From Neptunicella sp048268085 (GTDB taxonomy: Bacteria > Pseudomonadota > Gammaproteobacteria > Enterobacterales > Alteromonadaceae), in contig NZ_JBLWWF010000014.1 in assembly GCF_048268085.1 (NCBI RefSeq), positions 1-64,000 on the forward strand: a DNA stretch of 64,000 nt, written 5' to 3'. Below, one piece after another: positions 1 through 9,004 of this stretch (position 1 is the stretch's first letter; every line of letters starts with the position of its first letter). The notes beneath the pieces were generated by a model that worked only from the letters and a program-made list of their open reading frames with translations, was not told the origin of the DNA and ran no database searches. A program made the translations under genes and the position numbers.

Positions 1-30
1 TATCCGACAATCGAAGTTCGCCTGAACCTT

Positions 31-888
31 TTACTCTGACTGCAGGGATACACTCACATTATCAATCAGACGGGTTTTACCTAGAAATGCGGCCATCAGG
101 ATGACTAAATTTGAATCTTCATGCCCTGGTGGCAACAGGGTATCGGCGCAACGGATGTCGATATAGTCAGTTTTAAAACCGAGTGAGTTTAATTCTTCTG
201 TATAGCCTTGGATTAATTTGGAAAAATCCCGTCGGCCTAACTCGATATGATCGGCAATTTCCATCATCACCCGGTATAAGTTGGGCGCAATCTGACGTTG
301 TTCCGCAGATAAATAACCGTTACGAGAACTCAGTGCCAAACCATCTTTATCCCGGGCAGTGGCCACACCATGCACTTGCAGATTCATGGATAAGTCGCTA
401 ACCATTGCCTTAATCACCTGCAATTGCTGAAAGTCTTTTTCTCCAAAAAAAGCATGATTAGGCTGAACCATATTAAATAGTTTGCAAACAATGGTCGCCA
501 CTCCACGAAAATGGCCAGGACGGCTGGCGCCACAAATCATGTAGGAGATACCGGGCACTTCTACAAAAGTCTGCTGTTCCAGTCCTCGTGGGTATATATC
601 ACTCGCTTTTGGGGTAAATACCACGTCGACACCTAACGCTTCTAAGGCGGTACAATCTTGTTCCAGTGTGCGGGGATAGGATTCCAGGTCTTCATTGGCA
701 CCAAATTGCATTGGATTAACGAAAATGGAGACCACTACGATGTCTGCGGCCTTCCGCGCCTGTTCAACTAATTGCAGATGCCCTTGGTGTAAATTACCCA
801 TGGTAGGGACAAACGCAATCACTTTACCGGCTAATTGCCATTCGCGACGTATTGCCCGTAATGGCAAAATATCACTGATAACTTGCAT
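31..888 (-). CDS. panC: pantothenate synthetase
   Basis: Catalyses ATP-dependent condensation of pantoate with beta-alanine to give pantothenate, the last step of vitamin B5 synthesis, in the cytosol. The 285-residue product has the class I nucleotidyl-transferase fold signature: HQGH at residues 34-37 in the N-terminal nucleotide-binding segment and LSSRNGYLS in the KMSKS-like region. Length matches the family. It begins at ATG 9 bases after the panB stop, so panB and panC form one leftward operon. No panD is visible; the 30 bases beyond the stop hold no gene. Identification is secure. Confidence 0.97.
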   Translation of the reverse strand: MQVISDILPLRAIRREWQLAGKVIAFVPTMGNLHQGHLQLVEQARKAADIVVVSIFVNPMQFGANEDLESYPRTLEQDCTALEALGVDVVFTPKASDIYPRGLEQQTFVEVPGISYMICGASRPGHFRGVATIVCKLFNMVQPNHAFFGEKDFQQLQVIKAMVSDLSMNLQVHGVATARDKDGLALSSRNGYLSAEQRQIAPNLYRVMMEIADHIELGRRDFSKLIQGYTEELNSLGFKTDYIDIRCADTLLPPGHEDSNLVILMAAFLGKTRLIDNVSVSLQSE

Positions 889-896
889 AGCTATCC

Positions 897-1691
897 TTAA
901 TTAAAACTGTGTTCAACGTCCGGGAAGTGACCTTCACGAACTTCTTTAATATATTGTGTAACGGCGCTGCGAATGTCACCGCACTGAGCTAGATAATTTT
1001 TTGAAAACTTGGGCATATAATTAGCACTAATACCTAACATATCGTGCATCACCAGTACCTGACCGTCAGTATCTGCGCCAGCACCAATGCCAATCACCGG
1101 GATGCTGAGCGCCCGACTGATTTTTTGCGCTAATGCGGTGGGGACACATTCAAGCACCAATAACTGCATACCGGCTTGCTCTAATTGCAGGGCTTCTTCC
1201 AGCATTTTTTCGGCCTGTAGTTCTGAACGACCTTGAACTTTAAATCCACCGAAAACATGAACTGATTGGGGCGTTAGACCTAAATGACCGCAGACCGGAA
1301 CACCTCGCTCATTCAATCCACGAATGGTATCGGCCAGCCAACTCCCTCCTTCCATTTTGACCATACTGGCCCCGGCGGCCATTAGCTTACCGGCATTGTG
1401 ATAGGTTTGTTCTGCGCTGGCATAACTCATAAATGGCATATCAGCGATGACAAATGCCCGTTGAGTGCCTTTACGTACCGACTTGGTGTGATAAACAATA
1501 TCATCGACACTGACTGGCAACGTATCGTCTTGGCCTTGTAATACCATGCCCAAAGAATCACCAATCAGGATGGCATCAATACCTTGTTCATCAAATAATT
1601 TGGCAAAACTGGCATCATAAGCTGTGATGACTGTGATTTTTTCACCGTTTTGTTTCATTGCCAACAGACTGGCAGTTGTGACTTTTTTCAT
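897..1691 (-). CDS. panB: 3-methyl-2-oxobutanoate hydroxymethyltransferase
   Basis: Transfers a hydroxymethyl group from methylene-tetrahydrofolate to alpha-ketoisovalerate, giving ketopantoate, the first committed step to pantothenate. An upstream ATG at 1724 is in frame, but I place the start at 1691: it gives 264 residues beginning MKKVTTASLL, the usual length and N-terminus of PanB, and has GGGGTAG five bases upstream. Visible signatures are TAYDASFAKLF, GDSLGMVLQG and GIGAGADTDGQVLVMHD. It is first in a panB-panC operon and lies downstream of folK, which fits because it consumes a folate cofactor. Confidence 0.96.
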   Translation of the reverse strand: MKKVTTASLLAMKQNGEKITVITAYDASFAKLFDEQGIDAILIGDSLGMVLQGQDDTLPVSVDDIVYHTKSVRKGTQRAFVIADMPFMSYASAEQTYHNAGKLMAAGASMVKMEGGSWLADTIRGLNERGVPVCGHLGLTPQSVHVFGGFKVQGRSELQAEKMLEEALQLEQAGMQLLVLECVPTALAQKISRALSIPVIGIGAGADTDGQVLVMHDMLGISANYMPKFSKNYLAQCGDIRSAVTQYIKEVREGHFPDVEHSFN

Positions 1692-1746
1692 TTTTACTAC
1701 CCCACTGTTGTTGAAAGGTTGCACTATACGTTTTTTTGCAATGATA

Positions 1747-2232
1747 TTAAATTGTCAGTTGGTTTAATCCATTGAGAGGGCAGGTTTCAAGCAGCTCAAT
1801 TAAAGGTTGTCCATCGGGCAAGACCAAATCCGGCGCAATCTCGGCCAATGGGTATAACACAAACTCCCGTTCGCGCATGCCGTAATGGGGCACGGTTAAG
1901 CGGTCATTCTTAATCTGTTGATTAGCATACAGGAGTATATCCAAGTCCAGTGTGCGTGCCCCCCAACGTTGATCTTTGCGCACTCGGCCTTGCTCCAGTT
2001 CAATGCGTTGTAAGCCATCGAGTAAGGCTAAAGGAGACAAGTCGGTTGTAAGTTCTGCCACCGCGTTAACATATTCGGGCTGATCTTGAGGGCCCATAGG
2101 TTGGCTAGCATATAGGCTGGACACACGCCCGATTTGACTTGTTGGCAAACTGTTCAATGCTTTCAAGGCCATCTTGATCTGTTTGACGGGCTCGCTTAAG
2201 TTGCTGCCCAATCCGATAAATACCTGTTTCAC
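1747..2232 (-). CDS. folK: 2-amino-4-hydroxy-6-hydroxymethyldihydropteridine pyrophosphokinase
   Basis: HPPK transfers pyrophosphate from ATP to 6-hydroxymethyl-7,8-dihydropterin in folate synthesis. The 161-residue protein starts FIGLGSNL and carries the family signature around RWGARTLDLDILLY, whose aspartates bind the two magnesium ions. Its start codon overlaps the pcnB stop by four bases, so translation is probably coupled to pcnB, an arrangement common in gammaproteobacteria. Length and motifs are normal. Confidence 0.96.
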   Translation of the reverse strand: MKQVFIGLGSNLSEPVKQIKMALKALNSLPTSQIGRVSSLYASQPMGPQDQPEYVNAVAELTTDLSPLALLDGLQRIELEQGRVRKDQRWGARTLDLDILLYANQQIKNDRLTVPHYGMREREFVLYPLAEIAPDLVLPDGQPLIELLETCPLNGLNQLTI

Positions 2233-3593
2233 TTGGCGGCTTTTTTAGGCTTAAATTTGCGCTTGCGGCGGGCTGGTGGTTTTTCCGTATCGCGAAGTTT
2301 ATCCAATATTTTTTTACGTTGCTCAGGATTGGCATGCTGGAATTCGGTCCACCATTCGGCTAATTCCGCCAATTGCCCGCCTTCAATTTCAGCACGAACC
2401 AGCAAGAAATCGTAAGCTGCCCGAAATCTTGGATGTTCTAATAGCTGAAAGGCTCGACGACCAAAGCGACGTGGCAGACGGTTCTGTAATTGCCAAATTT
2501 CACGCATCACGGTAGTAAAACGTTTGGGGATCATGATGCGTTTGGTTTGTCTGTCCAGTACGTCACCCATAGCCAGATTGAACGCGTCAAATTGACTAAA
2601 TCCTCCATCAACAATCAGGTTTTGACAACGATCTTCCAGTGGATACCAAAGAAGCGCGGCATAAATAAAGGCCGGGGTCACGCGTTGTTCGTTGTTGATA
2701 CGTTCATCGGTATTAGCCATGACTTTTTCAATAAAACTAATTTCACGGCTATTGGCATCATTGAGTAGCGGGGCCAGAATTGGAAATAGGGGTTCCATCA
2801 AATGATATTGCTGCAACAAATGAAAAATTTGTAAGGCATTACCGGACAAAAATAGTTTAAGCACTTCTTCAAATAGGCGAGCTGGCGGAATATTGGTTAA
2901 CAGTGGCGCCAACGTCTTGATAGGCAGCGCAGCGCTATCCTCTATTTGCATATTCAGTTTCGCTGCAAAACGCACGGCACGTAACATACGCACTGGATCT
3001 TCGCGATAACGGGTTTCCGGATCGCCAATCAGACTGATTTTTCGTTGTTCTATCGCGCCAATGCCGTTGGCAAAATCACTAATGGAAAAATCAGCGATGT
3101 TGTAATACATCGCATTGACGGTGAAATCACGACGTTCAGCATCTTCAAAAATATCACCAAAGACATTGTCACGCAGAATTTGTCCATGGTCACTTTGTTT
3201 GCCCAAGTCTTCATCGGATTGGTGATGACCACGAAAAGTGGCGACTTCAATGATCTCGCGACCAAACATCACATGAGCCAAACGAAAACGACGGCCAATC
3301 AGGCGACAATTACGGAATAGGGCTTTTACCTGTTCGGGTTCAGCATCGGTGACCACATCAAAATCTTTAGGTTTAAGACCCAGTAATAAGTCTCGTACAC
3401 AACCTCCAACCAGATACGCTTTGAATCCAGCATTATGCAGGCGATAAAGTACTTTTAGTGCACTATCACTAATGTCATTACGAGAAATGCCATGCTCACT
3501 GCGGCTTAATATACGTGGCTCTAATCGGGTTTTCTCGGCTACAACACCACTGTTCAGTGCTTGTTTAACCTTATTGATGATGCGGGTAATTAT
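2229..3593 (-). CDS. pcnB: poly(A) polymerase I, probable non-AUG start
   Basis: Adds poly(A) tails to RNA 3' ends, targeting them for decay. Catalytic-domain signatures are LVGGCVRDLLLG followed by KDFDVVTDAEPEQ with the DxD metal pair, then CRLIGRRFRLAHV; the C-terminus is very basic. A GTG at 3354-3356 would start inside the catalytic motif and remove the nucleotidyltransferase core, so it cannot be the true start. The frame stays open to a stop at 3645-3647 with no ATG, GTG or TTG. AGGAG lies 8 bases before ATA at 3591-3593, next to ATT at 3588-3590, aligned with the AUU start known for E. coli pcnB. From 3593 the protein is 454 residues. The gene is certain; the exact start codon is an inference. 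Confidence 0.9.
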   Translation of the reverse strand: MITRIINKVKQALNSGVVAEKTRLEPRILSRSEHGISRNDISDSALKVLYRLHNAGFKAYLVGGCVRDLLLGLKPKDFDVVTDAEPEQVKALFRNCRLIGRRFRLAHVMFGREIIEVATFRGHHQSDEDLGKQSDHGQILRDNVFGDIFEDAERRDFTVNAMYYNIADFSISDFANGIGAIEQRKISLIGDPETRYREDPVRMLRAVRFAAKLNMQIEDSAALPIKTLAPLLTNIPPARLFEEVLKLFLSGNALQIFHLLQQYHLMEPLFPILAPLLNDANSREISFIEKVMANTDERINNEQRVTPAFIYAALLWYPLEDRCQNLIVDGGFSQFDAFNLAMGDVLDRQTKRIMIPKRFTTVMREIWQLQNRLPRRFGRRAFQLLEHPRFRAAYDFLLVRAEIEGGQLAELAEWWTEFQHANPEQRKKILDKLRDTEKPPARRKRKFKPKKAAK

Positions 3594-3728
3594 AACGCTG
3601 ACTCCTAGAAATATTTTGATCGATTTATGCCGGAAAAATGGCCGCTAATTCTAGCGCAGCTAGGTGTAAAAGAGAATTATTAGGTGTTTTTATCTGTTAC
3701 TTGCGATTCGGTTATGGCTTATTCATCA

Positions 3729-4610
3729 TCAAGTTTGAATTTCAATGGTCTTGGGTAAACGTTCAATCTGCCAGTGGTTGACTGCCCAATGCAATATTTC
3801 CTGGCAGGGAGCACCTTGCAATACGGCGGGTGGAGAATGATTTAACCAGGTTAAGACCTGAGTGATATTTTGACTGGCTTGTTTATCGTTTAAAGCCGGG
3901 GCATGGTTCTGTTTACTTAGTTTCATTCCAGGCTGTGTGACGACCACGGGCAAATGCAGATACTGGGGAATTGGCTGATTAAACAATTTATACAGGAGCA
4001 TCTGACAGGCGGTCGGTTGTAATAAATCGACGCCTCGGACTATATGGTTGATACCTTGACGAATATCATCGACGACCACCGCTAAATGGTACGCGTACAG
4101 ACCATCTTTGCGTCTAATAATGAAGTCTTCTCCAGCAAAATTCATGTCACTTTGAATATTGCCTTGGAGTAAATCGGTAAACTGTTCCACCGGCTGATCA
4201 TTGCGGATCCGCAATGCGCAATATGGGGCGGCAAGTTGACGTTCCCGACAGTGGCCTTGGTAATGACCGCCAGCTTGCTGGATCATTTTGCGAGTGCAGT
4301 CGCAATAATAGCTAAGTCGCTGTTGTGCCAGCCAATTCAGGTGGTGATCATAATGCGCGCTATTGTGACTCTGGTATTCCACACCCTCATCCCAAAGCAA
4401 TCCATGCGCTTCGAGACTGGTTAAAATACGGTCTGCTGCACCCGCCACTTCGCGCGGTGGATCAATGTCTTCAATGCGTACTAACCATTGCCCGGATTCA
4501 GCGCGTGCTTGCAGATAACTCCCGACTGCTGCTACGAGTGACCCTAAATGCAGTGGACCGGAAGGCGATGGCGCAAAGCGTCCTCGATAGGGTGTGTTAA
4601 TCAGCATCAT
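3729..4610 (-). CDS. gluQ: glutamyl-Q tRNA(Asp) synthetase
   Basis: A GluRS paralogue lacking the anticodon-binding half (yadB, gluQRS). It activates glutamate and attaches it to queuosine at position 34 of tRNA-Asp. The 293 residues contain GRFAPSPSGPLHLGSL with the class I HIGH-type motif, zinc-binding candidates in YCDCTRKM and YQGHCRER, and a KMSKS-type KLSKQN. Length fits the family rather than a full GluRS of about 470 residues. It lies just downstream of dksA, the conserved dksA-gluQ order. Two adjacent ATG codons (4610 and 4607) are equally possible starts. Confidence 0.95.
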   Translation of the reverse strand: MMLINTPYRGRFAPSPSGPLHLGSLVAAVGSYLQARAESGQWLVRIEDIDPPREVAGAADRILTSLEAHGLLWDEGVEYQSHNSAHYDHHLNWLAQQRLSYYCDCTRKMIQQAGGHYQGHCRERQLAAPYCALRIRNDQPVEQFTDLLQGNIQSDMNFAGEDFIIRRKDGLYAYHLAVVVDDIRQGINHIVRGVDLLQPTACQMLLYKLFNQPIPQYLHLPVVVTQPGMKLSKQNHAPALNDKQASQNITQVLTWLNHSPPAVLQGAPCQEILHWAVNHWQIERLPKTIEIQT

Positions 4611-4641
4611 GATGGAGAACTCATTGCCCTAGAAACGACAA

Positions 4642-4672
4642 AAGCTGCATAAAGACGGGCTTTATACAGCTT
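4642..4672 (-). terminator. hairpin after dksA
   Basis: Arms AAGCTGCATAAAG (4642-4654) and CTTTATACAGCTT (4660-4672) pair around a five-base loop with one internal mismatch. Read on the minus strand the stem is followed by a short TTTT. It probably ends or attenuates dksA transcription before gluQ. The U-tract is short, so readthrough is likely. Confidence 0.55.
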
Positions 4673-4693
4673 CTATACAACAGCGTAGGGTGA

Positions 4694-5143
4694 TTAACCC
4701 TGCATCTGTTTCTCTTTGATTTCTGCCATCGTTTTACAATCGATACACAGATCAGCTGTCGGTCTGGCTTCTAAACGGCGGATACCGATTTCAATACCGC
4801 ATTGATCACAAAAGCCAAAGTCGTCTTCTTCGATACGCTTAAGGGTTTTTTCGATCTTTTTAATTAATTTACGTTCACGATCTCGTGTACGTAATTCAAT
4901 ACTGAACTCTTCTTCCTGTGCTGCCCGGTCAACGGGATCGGGGAAGTTGGCGGCTTCATCCTGCATGTGATGTACCGTACGGTCTACTTCTTCACGCAGT
5001 TGATTACGCCAGGCTTGTAATAATTTACGAAAATGCTCCATTTGAGCATCATTCATGTATTCTTCGCCGTCCTTCACCTGATACGGCGATACGCCTGCCA
5101 GCGCTAGCAGACCAATGGTTTTGTTTGTTTTTTCTGTTGGCAT
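4694..5143 (-). CDS. dksA: RNA polymerase-binding transcription factor DksA
   Basis: Binds in the RNA polymerase secondary channel and, with ppGpp, represses rRNA and activates amino-acid promoters. The 149-residue product has the coiled-coil region, the tip motif DxxDxA (D69, D72, A74) and the four-cysteine zinc finger C112, C115, C133, C136. Length matches E. coli DksA (151). Upstream is a 165-bp gap to sfsA on the same strand, the usual neighbour in gammaproteobacteria. Confidence 0.98.
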   Translation of the reverse strand: MPTEKTNKTIGLLALAGVSPYQVKDGEEYMNDAQMEHFRKLLQAWRNQLREEVDRTVHHMQDEAANFPDPVDRAAQEEEFSIELRTRDRERKLIKKIEKTLKRIEEDDFGFCDQCGIEIGIRRLEARPTADLCIDCKTMAEIKEKQMQG

Positions 5144-5308
5144 TTGCCAAATCTCCTAAACAAAATCGCAAGGATTTAAAATAAGCGGCTATCTATAGCA
5201 GAAAGCCTGGCCCTTGACAATGATATGGGTTGTTCACTTCCAATAACAAATAACCCGGCTCAAATCAGACACGCAAATATGGAGATGAAATTTAAAAAAT
5301 CAACTATT

Positions 5309-6016
5309 TTATTGTAAATAAAACGGGACCGGTTGATGTAAAAAGTAATTTTCTTGTTGCAACTGGCTGCGATAGGCCAAAATTTGTACTCCTGCCTCCA
5401 CTGCCAGTTGGAGTTCTTTGGCGTAATCCGGATCAATATGTGCGGCTACCCGAACTTTTTCGATACCACTATGCTGTACTGCAAATAATAATACTGCACG
5501 ATGGCCTTGCTCGATCATATTGACCAACTCACGCAGATGCTTTTGACCTCGCTTAGTAACGGCGTCGGGGAAATACCCCCATCCCTCTTGTAACAATGTC
5601 ACGGATTTCACCTCTACGTAGCAGTCGGGCAAATCGGTTTGCGTGAGCAAGAAATCAATACGGCTATTTTCGCTACCGTATTTTACTTCGCTAGCAATAT
5701 GCTCATAGTCGGCTAATTCTTGGATGACTTGATTGTGCAGCGCTTCTGCGACTAATTTATTGGCATTGTGGGTGTTAATACCAATAATCTGTTGTTGCTG
5801 GTTTTTTACCAGTTCCCACGTATAGGCGAGTTTTCGTTTGGGATTATTGTGTTCCGATAAATAAGCCGTCCAGCCGACTTCCCCACAATTGGTCATGGAA
5901 CCGGTATTCGGGCAGTGAGCCGTCACCAGTTGACCATGAGCCAACTCCACATCGGCAAAAAAACGTTTGTAGCGTTTAATTAACTTTCCTTTGATCAGCG
6001 GACTAACAAATTTCAT
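5309..6016 (-). CDS. sfsA: sugar fermentation stimulation protein homologue
   Basis: SfsA family; first described as a factor that raises maltose metabolism in E. coli, with a nuclease-like fold and nucleic-acid binding suggested. An upstream GTG at 6031 is in frame, but the ATG at 6016 gives 235 residues starting MKFVSPLIKGKL, matching the family N-terminus and length. Conserved blocks are RYKRFFADV, AHCPNTGSM, SRIDFLL and the nuclease-like CYVEVKSVTL. It sits upstream of dksA as in related genomes. Its biochemical role remains unsettled. Confidence 0.93.
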   Translation of the reverse strand: MKFVSPLIKGKLIKRYKRFFADVELAHGQLVTAHCPNTGSMTNCGEVGWTAYLSEHNNPKRKLAYTWELVKNQQQQIIGINTHNANKLVAEALHNQVIQELADYEHIASEVKYGSENSRIDFLLTQTDLPDCYVEVKSVTLLQEGWGYFPDAVTKRGQKHLRELVNMIEQGHRAVLLFAVQHSGIEKVRVAAHIDPDYAKELQLAVEAGVQILAYRSQLQQENYFLHQPVPFYLQ

Positions 6017-6105
6017 CGCTTGAGATAGCACCCTTGGATAATTTAGACTAGCTGCCTATTCTATCAGTTCTTACCTTACTCACTTACCGATATTGGAGTT
6101 TATTT

Positions 6106-7395
6106 ATGGCTCACCTTACTTTGGCTCTTTCTACCAAGCCAGCCGCAGCCCATTGGGGCGCCAATGCGATTTTATCTTTCACCGACAACAGTGCGACCAT
6201 TCATCTTGGCGATGAGCCAACTAATTATTTACGTATTATTAAAAAAGCCGCGCGTATTCTTGAAGGGTTGGGCAATAAAGAAGTGGAATTTCAAGGCGAT
6301 TGGCACATTGAACAACAATGGGCATTTGCTTATAGCTACAGTTCAGTGAAAAAACCGGGCGGGATTATTTGGCTGGAAAATACGGATAAAGCCGAATTGG
6401 AAAAACGCTTTAAAGCCTTGTTATTTACCCGCGATATTATTAATCGCGGGCCTAACGATATTCATCCTCAAACTCTGGCTAGTGAAGTCATTAATTGGCT
6501 AAGCCAAATTGGTGGCGAGGCGATTAGTAGTAAAGTGATCAGTGGTGAGGATTTGCAAAAGCAGGGTTGGACCGGCATTTATAATGTGGGACGGGGCAGT
6601 GATCGCCCCCCTTTATTATTGGAAGTTGATTTTAACCCATCAGGTCAGGCTGATGAACCGGTCAGTGCCGCATTGGTAGGCAAAGGTATTACGTTTGATA
6701 GTGGCGGTTATAGCATTAAATCCAGTGAAGGGATGCTCACCATGAAATGCGATATGGGCGGTGCAGCCACCGTTAGTGGAGCACTGGGATTAGCCATGAT
6801 GCAAGGCTTGCAGAAACGGGTGAAATTATTTTTATGCTGTGCTGAAAATTTGATTAACGGAAATGCCTTTAAGCTTGGTGATATTCTGACTTACAAAAAT
6901 GGGACAACGGTGGAAATAGTCAATACCGATGCTGAGGGGCGATTAGTTCTGGCAGACGGTTTATTGGCCGCCAGTGCAACGGGAGCTCCATTGATTATTG
7001 ATGCGGCGACCTTAACCGGAGCGGCAATGGTTGCGGTGGGCAATGACTATAATGCCCTGTTTGGTTTGGATAAAAAGTTACTGCAAACCGTACTGGCGAT
7101 TGCTGAACAGGAAAATGAACCGGCGTGGCCATTACCGCTGGAGTTATGGCATCAGGAAAATTGTCCATCGGCTTATGCCGATACGGCGAATAGTCGAGCC
7201 CAAAAAGGCGGAGGCGCTGGTGGTGCTTCAAATGCAGCAGGTTTTTTGTCGCGGTTTGTGAGTAATCAAGGTCAGGGATGGATACATTTTGATTTGGCTT
7301 CAGCATTTAATAATAATGCAACCAGTTATTTGCCTGCGGGTGCTTCGGGAGCTGGAATTAGAACTATTGCCAGAACATTATTAAATGCAGACTAA
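6106..7395 (+). CDS. pepB: peptidase B (M17 leucyl aminopeptidase family)
   Basis: Cytosolic aminopeptidase using two divalent metals, probably recycling peptides. The 429 residues end in the M17 catalytic domain: K193, D198, K205 (GKGITFDSGGYSIK), D216, and NTDAEGRLVLADGL with D275, E277 and R279. Length and the N-terminal ALSTKPAAAHWG resemble E. coli PepB (427 residues) rather than the longer PepA. It is a single gene divergent from sfsA. In E. coli pepB lies in the isc region, so this context differs. Leucyl aminopeptidase family membership is certain; the PepB subtype is likely. Confidence 0.93.
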   Translation: MAHLTLALSTKPAAAHWGANAILSFTDNSATIHLGDEPTNYLRIIKKAARILEGLGNKEVEFQGDWHIEQQWAFAYSYSSVKKPGGIIWLENTDKAELEKRFKALLFTRDIINRGPNDIHPQTLASEVINWLSQIGGEAISSKVISGEDLQKQGWTGIYNVGRGSDRPPLLLEVDFNPSGQADEPVSAALVGKGITFDSGGYSIKSSEGMLTMKCDMGGAATVSGALGLAMMQGLQKRVKLFLCCAENLINGNAFKLGDILTYKNGTTVEIVNTDAEGRLVLADGLLAASATGAPLIIDAATLTGAAMVAVGNDYNALFGLDKKLLQTVLAIAEQENEPAWPLPLELWHQENCPSAYADTANSRAQKGGGAGGASNAAGFLSRFVSNQGQGWIHFDLASAFNNNATSYLPAGASGAGIRTIARTLLNAD

Positions 7396-7499
7396 TGGAT
7401 ATTGACGTTGAATTAGGTCTGTAAACAAGAATGGGTTATCGCTAAGGCGCTGAGGAAAGCATGATTGTGACATCAACCTCCGCGTCTTGGTGATATCGA

Positions 7500-7682
7500 T
7501 TAAATACCGCCGATGCGTTCTGCGAAGGTTTTGTAACGTTCTACATCATCAGAGTCAAAAAGGGGACGCCCTTCATCATCTTTTTGTTTGGCGATTAACA
7601 GGCTCTCTCGCTCAAGGCGTTCAACCCGAATATCTTGTACCCCTAAAAATGTCGCTACTTCACTTACGGTCATTAAACTCAT
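7500..7682 (-). CDS. small helix-turn-helix (MerR/excisionase-like) protein
   Basis: A 60-residue protein with the shape of a winged-helix excisionase or MerR N-terminal domain: MTVSEVATFLGV for the first two helices, then VERLERESLLIAKQ, and the wing-like GRPLFDSDDVERYK. An ATG at 7697 is also in frame, but the ATG at 7682 has GGGGA just upstream. It stands alone between pepB and yhgN on the opposite strand. Nothing nearby is mobile, so an excisionase role is unlikely; a small DNA-binding regulator is the simplest reading. Target unknown. Confidence 0.7.
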   Translation of the reverse strand: MSLMTVSEVATFLGVQDIRVERLERESLLIAKQKDDEGRPLFDSDDVERYKTFAERIGGI

Positions 7683-7826
7683 TTGTTCCCCATCCATCGT
7701 TTAATAAATATTGTTACAGACTAAAATTTTACCTCAGTATAAACAACTTAATTAAATAACTGAAAGTTAGATATTTTTTTACTAGAATAGCAGCATTATT
7801 CGTCTGTGACATACTGAGAAATAAAA

Positions 7827-8420
7827 ATGGATACTTGGTCGGCTGCCGTGATGTTGTTTCTGATTATGGATCCATTGGGCAATTTACCGATTTTTATGTC
7901 GGTACTAAAAGTGATTGAACCCAAACGCCGTCGTATCGTATTAGCTAGAGAACTGATTTTTTCGTTACTCATCATGGGGCTATTTTTATTTAGTGGCCAA
8001 TCGATGCTGGATTTTTTAAATGTTCGGCAGGAAACCGTCAGTATTGCCGGCGGAATTATTTTGTTTCTGATTGCATTACGCATGATCTTTCCCCAACCGG
8101 GCGGCGCTATCGGCCATACTGTTGGCGAAGAACCTTTTCTGGTGCCGCTAGCGATTCCTTTAGTGGCAGGGCCATCTATTCTTGCCGCGCTAATTTTACT
8201 GGCTAATCAAGACCCTACGCGGATGACCGATTGGAGTATTGCACTGTTTTGCGCTTGGCTGGTGAGTGCCGCAATTTTAATGTTTTCCAGCCTTATCCAT
8301 CGGATTTTGGGTGAGCGGGGGTTAACGGCCGTGGAAAGGTTGATGGGCATGATTTTGGTGATGATTTCTATTCAAATGTTTCTTGATGGTATCGTTGCAT
8401 ATTGGGGACACGCTGCATGA
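7827..8420 (+). CDS. yhgN: MarC-family integral membrane protein (YhgN-like)
   Basis: A 197-residue MarC/YhgN-family inner-membrane protein with about six hydrophobic segments. The family start is clear in LFLIMDPLGNLPIF, and IPLVAGPSILAALILLA is the second half of the internal repeat. Despite the MarC name, a role in antibiotic resistance has not been upheld for the family, and the substrate is unknown. The stop overlaps the yjaG start (ATGA), so the two genes are co-transcribed and probably translationally coupled. Confidence 0.9.
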   Translation: MDTWSAAVMLFLIMDPLGNLPIFMSVLKVIEPKRRRIVLARELIFSLLIMGLFLFSGQSMLDFLNVRQETVSIAGGIILFLIALRMIFPQPGGAIGHTVGEEPFLVPLAIPLVAGPSILAALILLANQDPTRMTDWSIALFCAWLVSAAILMFSSLIHRILGERGLTAVERLMGMILVMISIQMFLDGIVAYWGHAA

Positions 8421-9004
8421 AAAACAAATTAAATACCTTTGCTCGGGTAAGAGAATTATCCGGTTGGCAGGCTATTGCCTTCGCGGCCACATTGGTGGAA
8501 AGGATGTTACCCAATTATCAGCTGTTTTGTGAGGCGAGTGAGTTTGGGGATCCTGAACAATATCGTAAGACACTCAATTCCATTTGGGAGTCTTTGGCCA
8601 GTCCTAAAAGCAAAATTAATTTTGCGGCTCAGTTGGAAAAAATCGAAGTCGCGATCCCGGATGCGGCTGATTTTGATGTGTATGGGGTTTATCCCGCTAT
8701 TGACGTTTGCATGTCTATGACAGCATTAATATTGTTAATTATGGATGATGATCCGCAAGGGGCCGTAGTGGTCAGTAAGTTATCCCAAGGTTCAGTTGAA
8801 GCTTTTATTGAAGCGGCAACTGAAGGTGATGTGGATGATCAGCAAATTAAACAACATCCACTAATGCAGTGGGAAATCAGTTTTCAAACCGAGTTACTCG
8901 ATGTGATCGCTAAGGCCAAGCCATCGGCTGATGTGTTTAAACAGCTTAAAGCGATGGCGACAGAAGAAGGGATGTCAAATATCGGTATTGATTTGCAGGA
9001 CTAG
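8417..9004 (+). CDS. yjaG: YjaG family (DUF416) protein
   Basis: A 195-residue DUF416 protein of unknown function, similar to E. coli YjaG. Characteristic segments are LSGWQAIAFAATLVERMLPNY near the N-terminus and DVYGVYPAIDVCMSM in the middle. I start it at the ATG overlapping the yhgN stop, which removes five residues from the longest frame. The stop codon TAG is peculiar: TA is target DNA and G is the first base of the inserted element at 9002-9269. Without the insertion the gene would end TAA, so the protein is unchanged. Confidence 0.92.
   Translation: MKNKLNTFARVRELSGWQAIAFAATLVERMLPNYQLFCEASEFGDPEQYRKTLNSIWESLASPKSKINFAAQLEKIEVAIPDAADFDVYGVYPAIDVCMSMTALILLIMDDDPQGAVVVSKLSQGSVEAFIEAATEGDVDDQQIKQHPLMQWEISFQTELLDVIAKAKPSADVFKQLKAMATEEGMSNIGIDLQD

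Noticed and set aside
3354..3356. GTG as the pcnB start
   Set aside because: It lies inside the catalytic motif DFDVVTD; starting there would delete the nucleotidyltransferase signature that is intact upstream.
7400..7500. AGGTCTGTAAACAAG near 7421 as a third MITE end
   Set aside because: Only the first bases resemble the MITE end and no matching inverted copy lies nearby.
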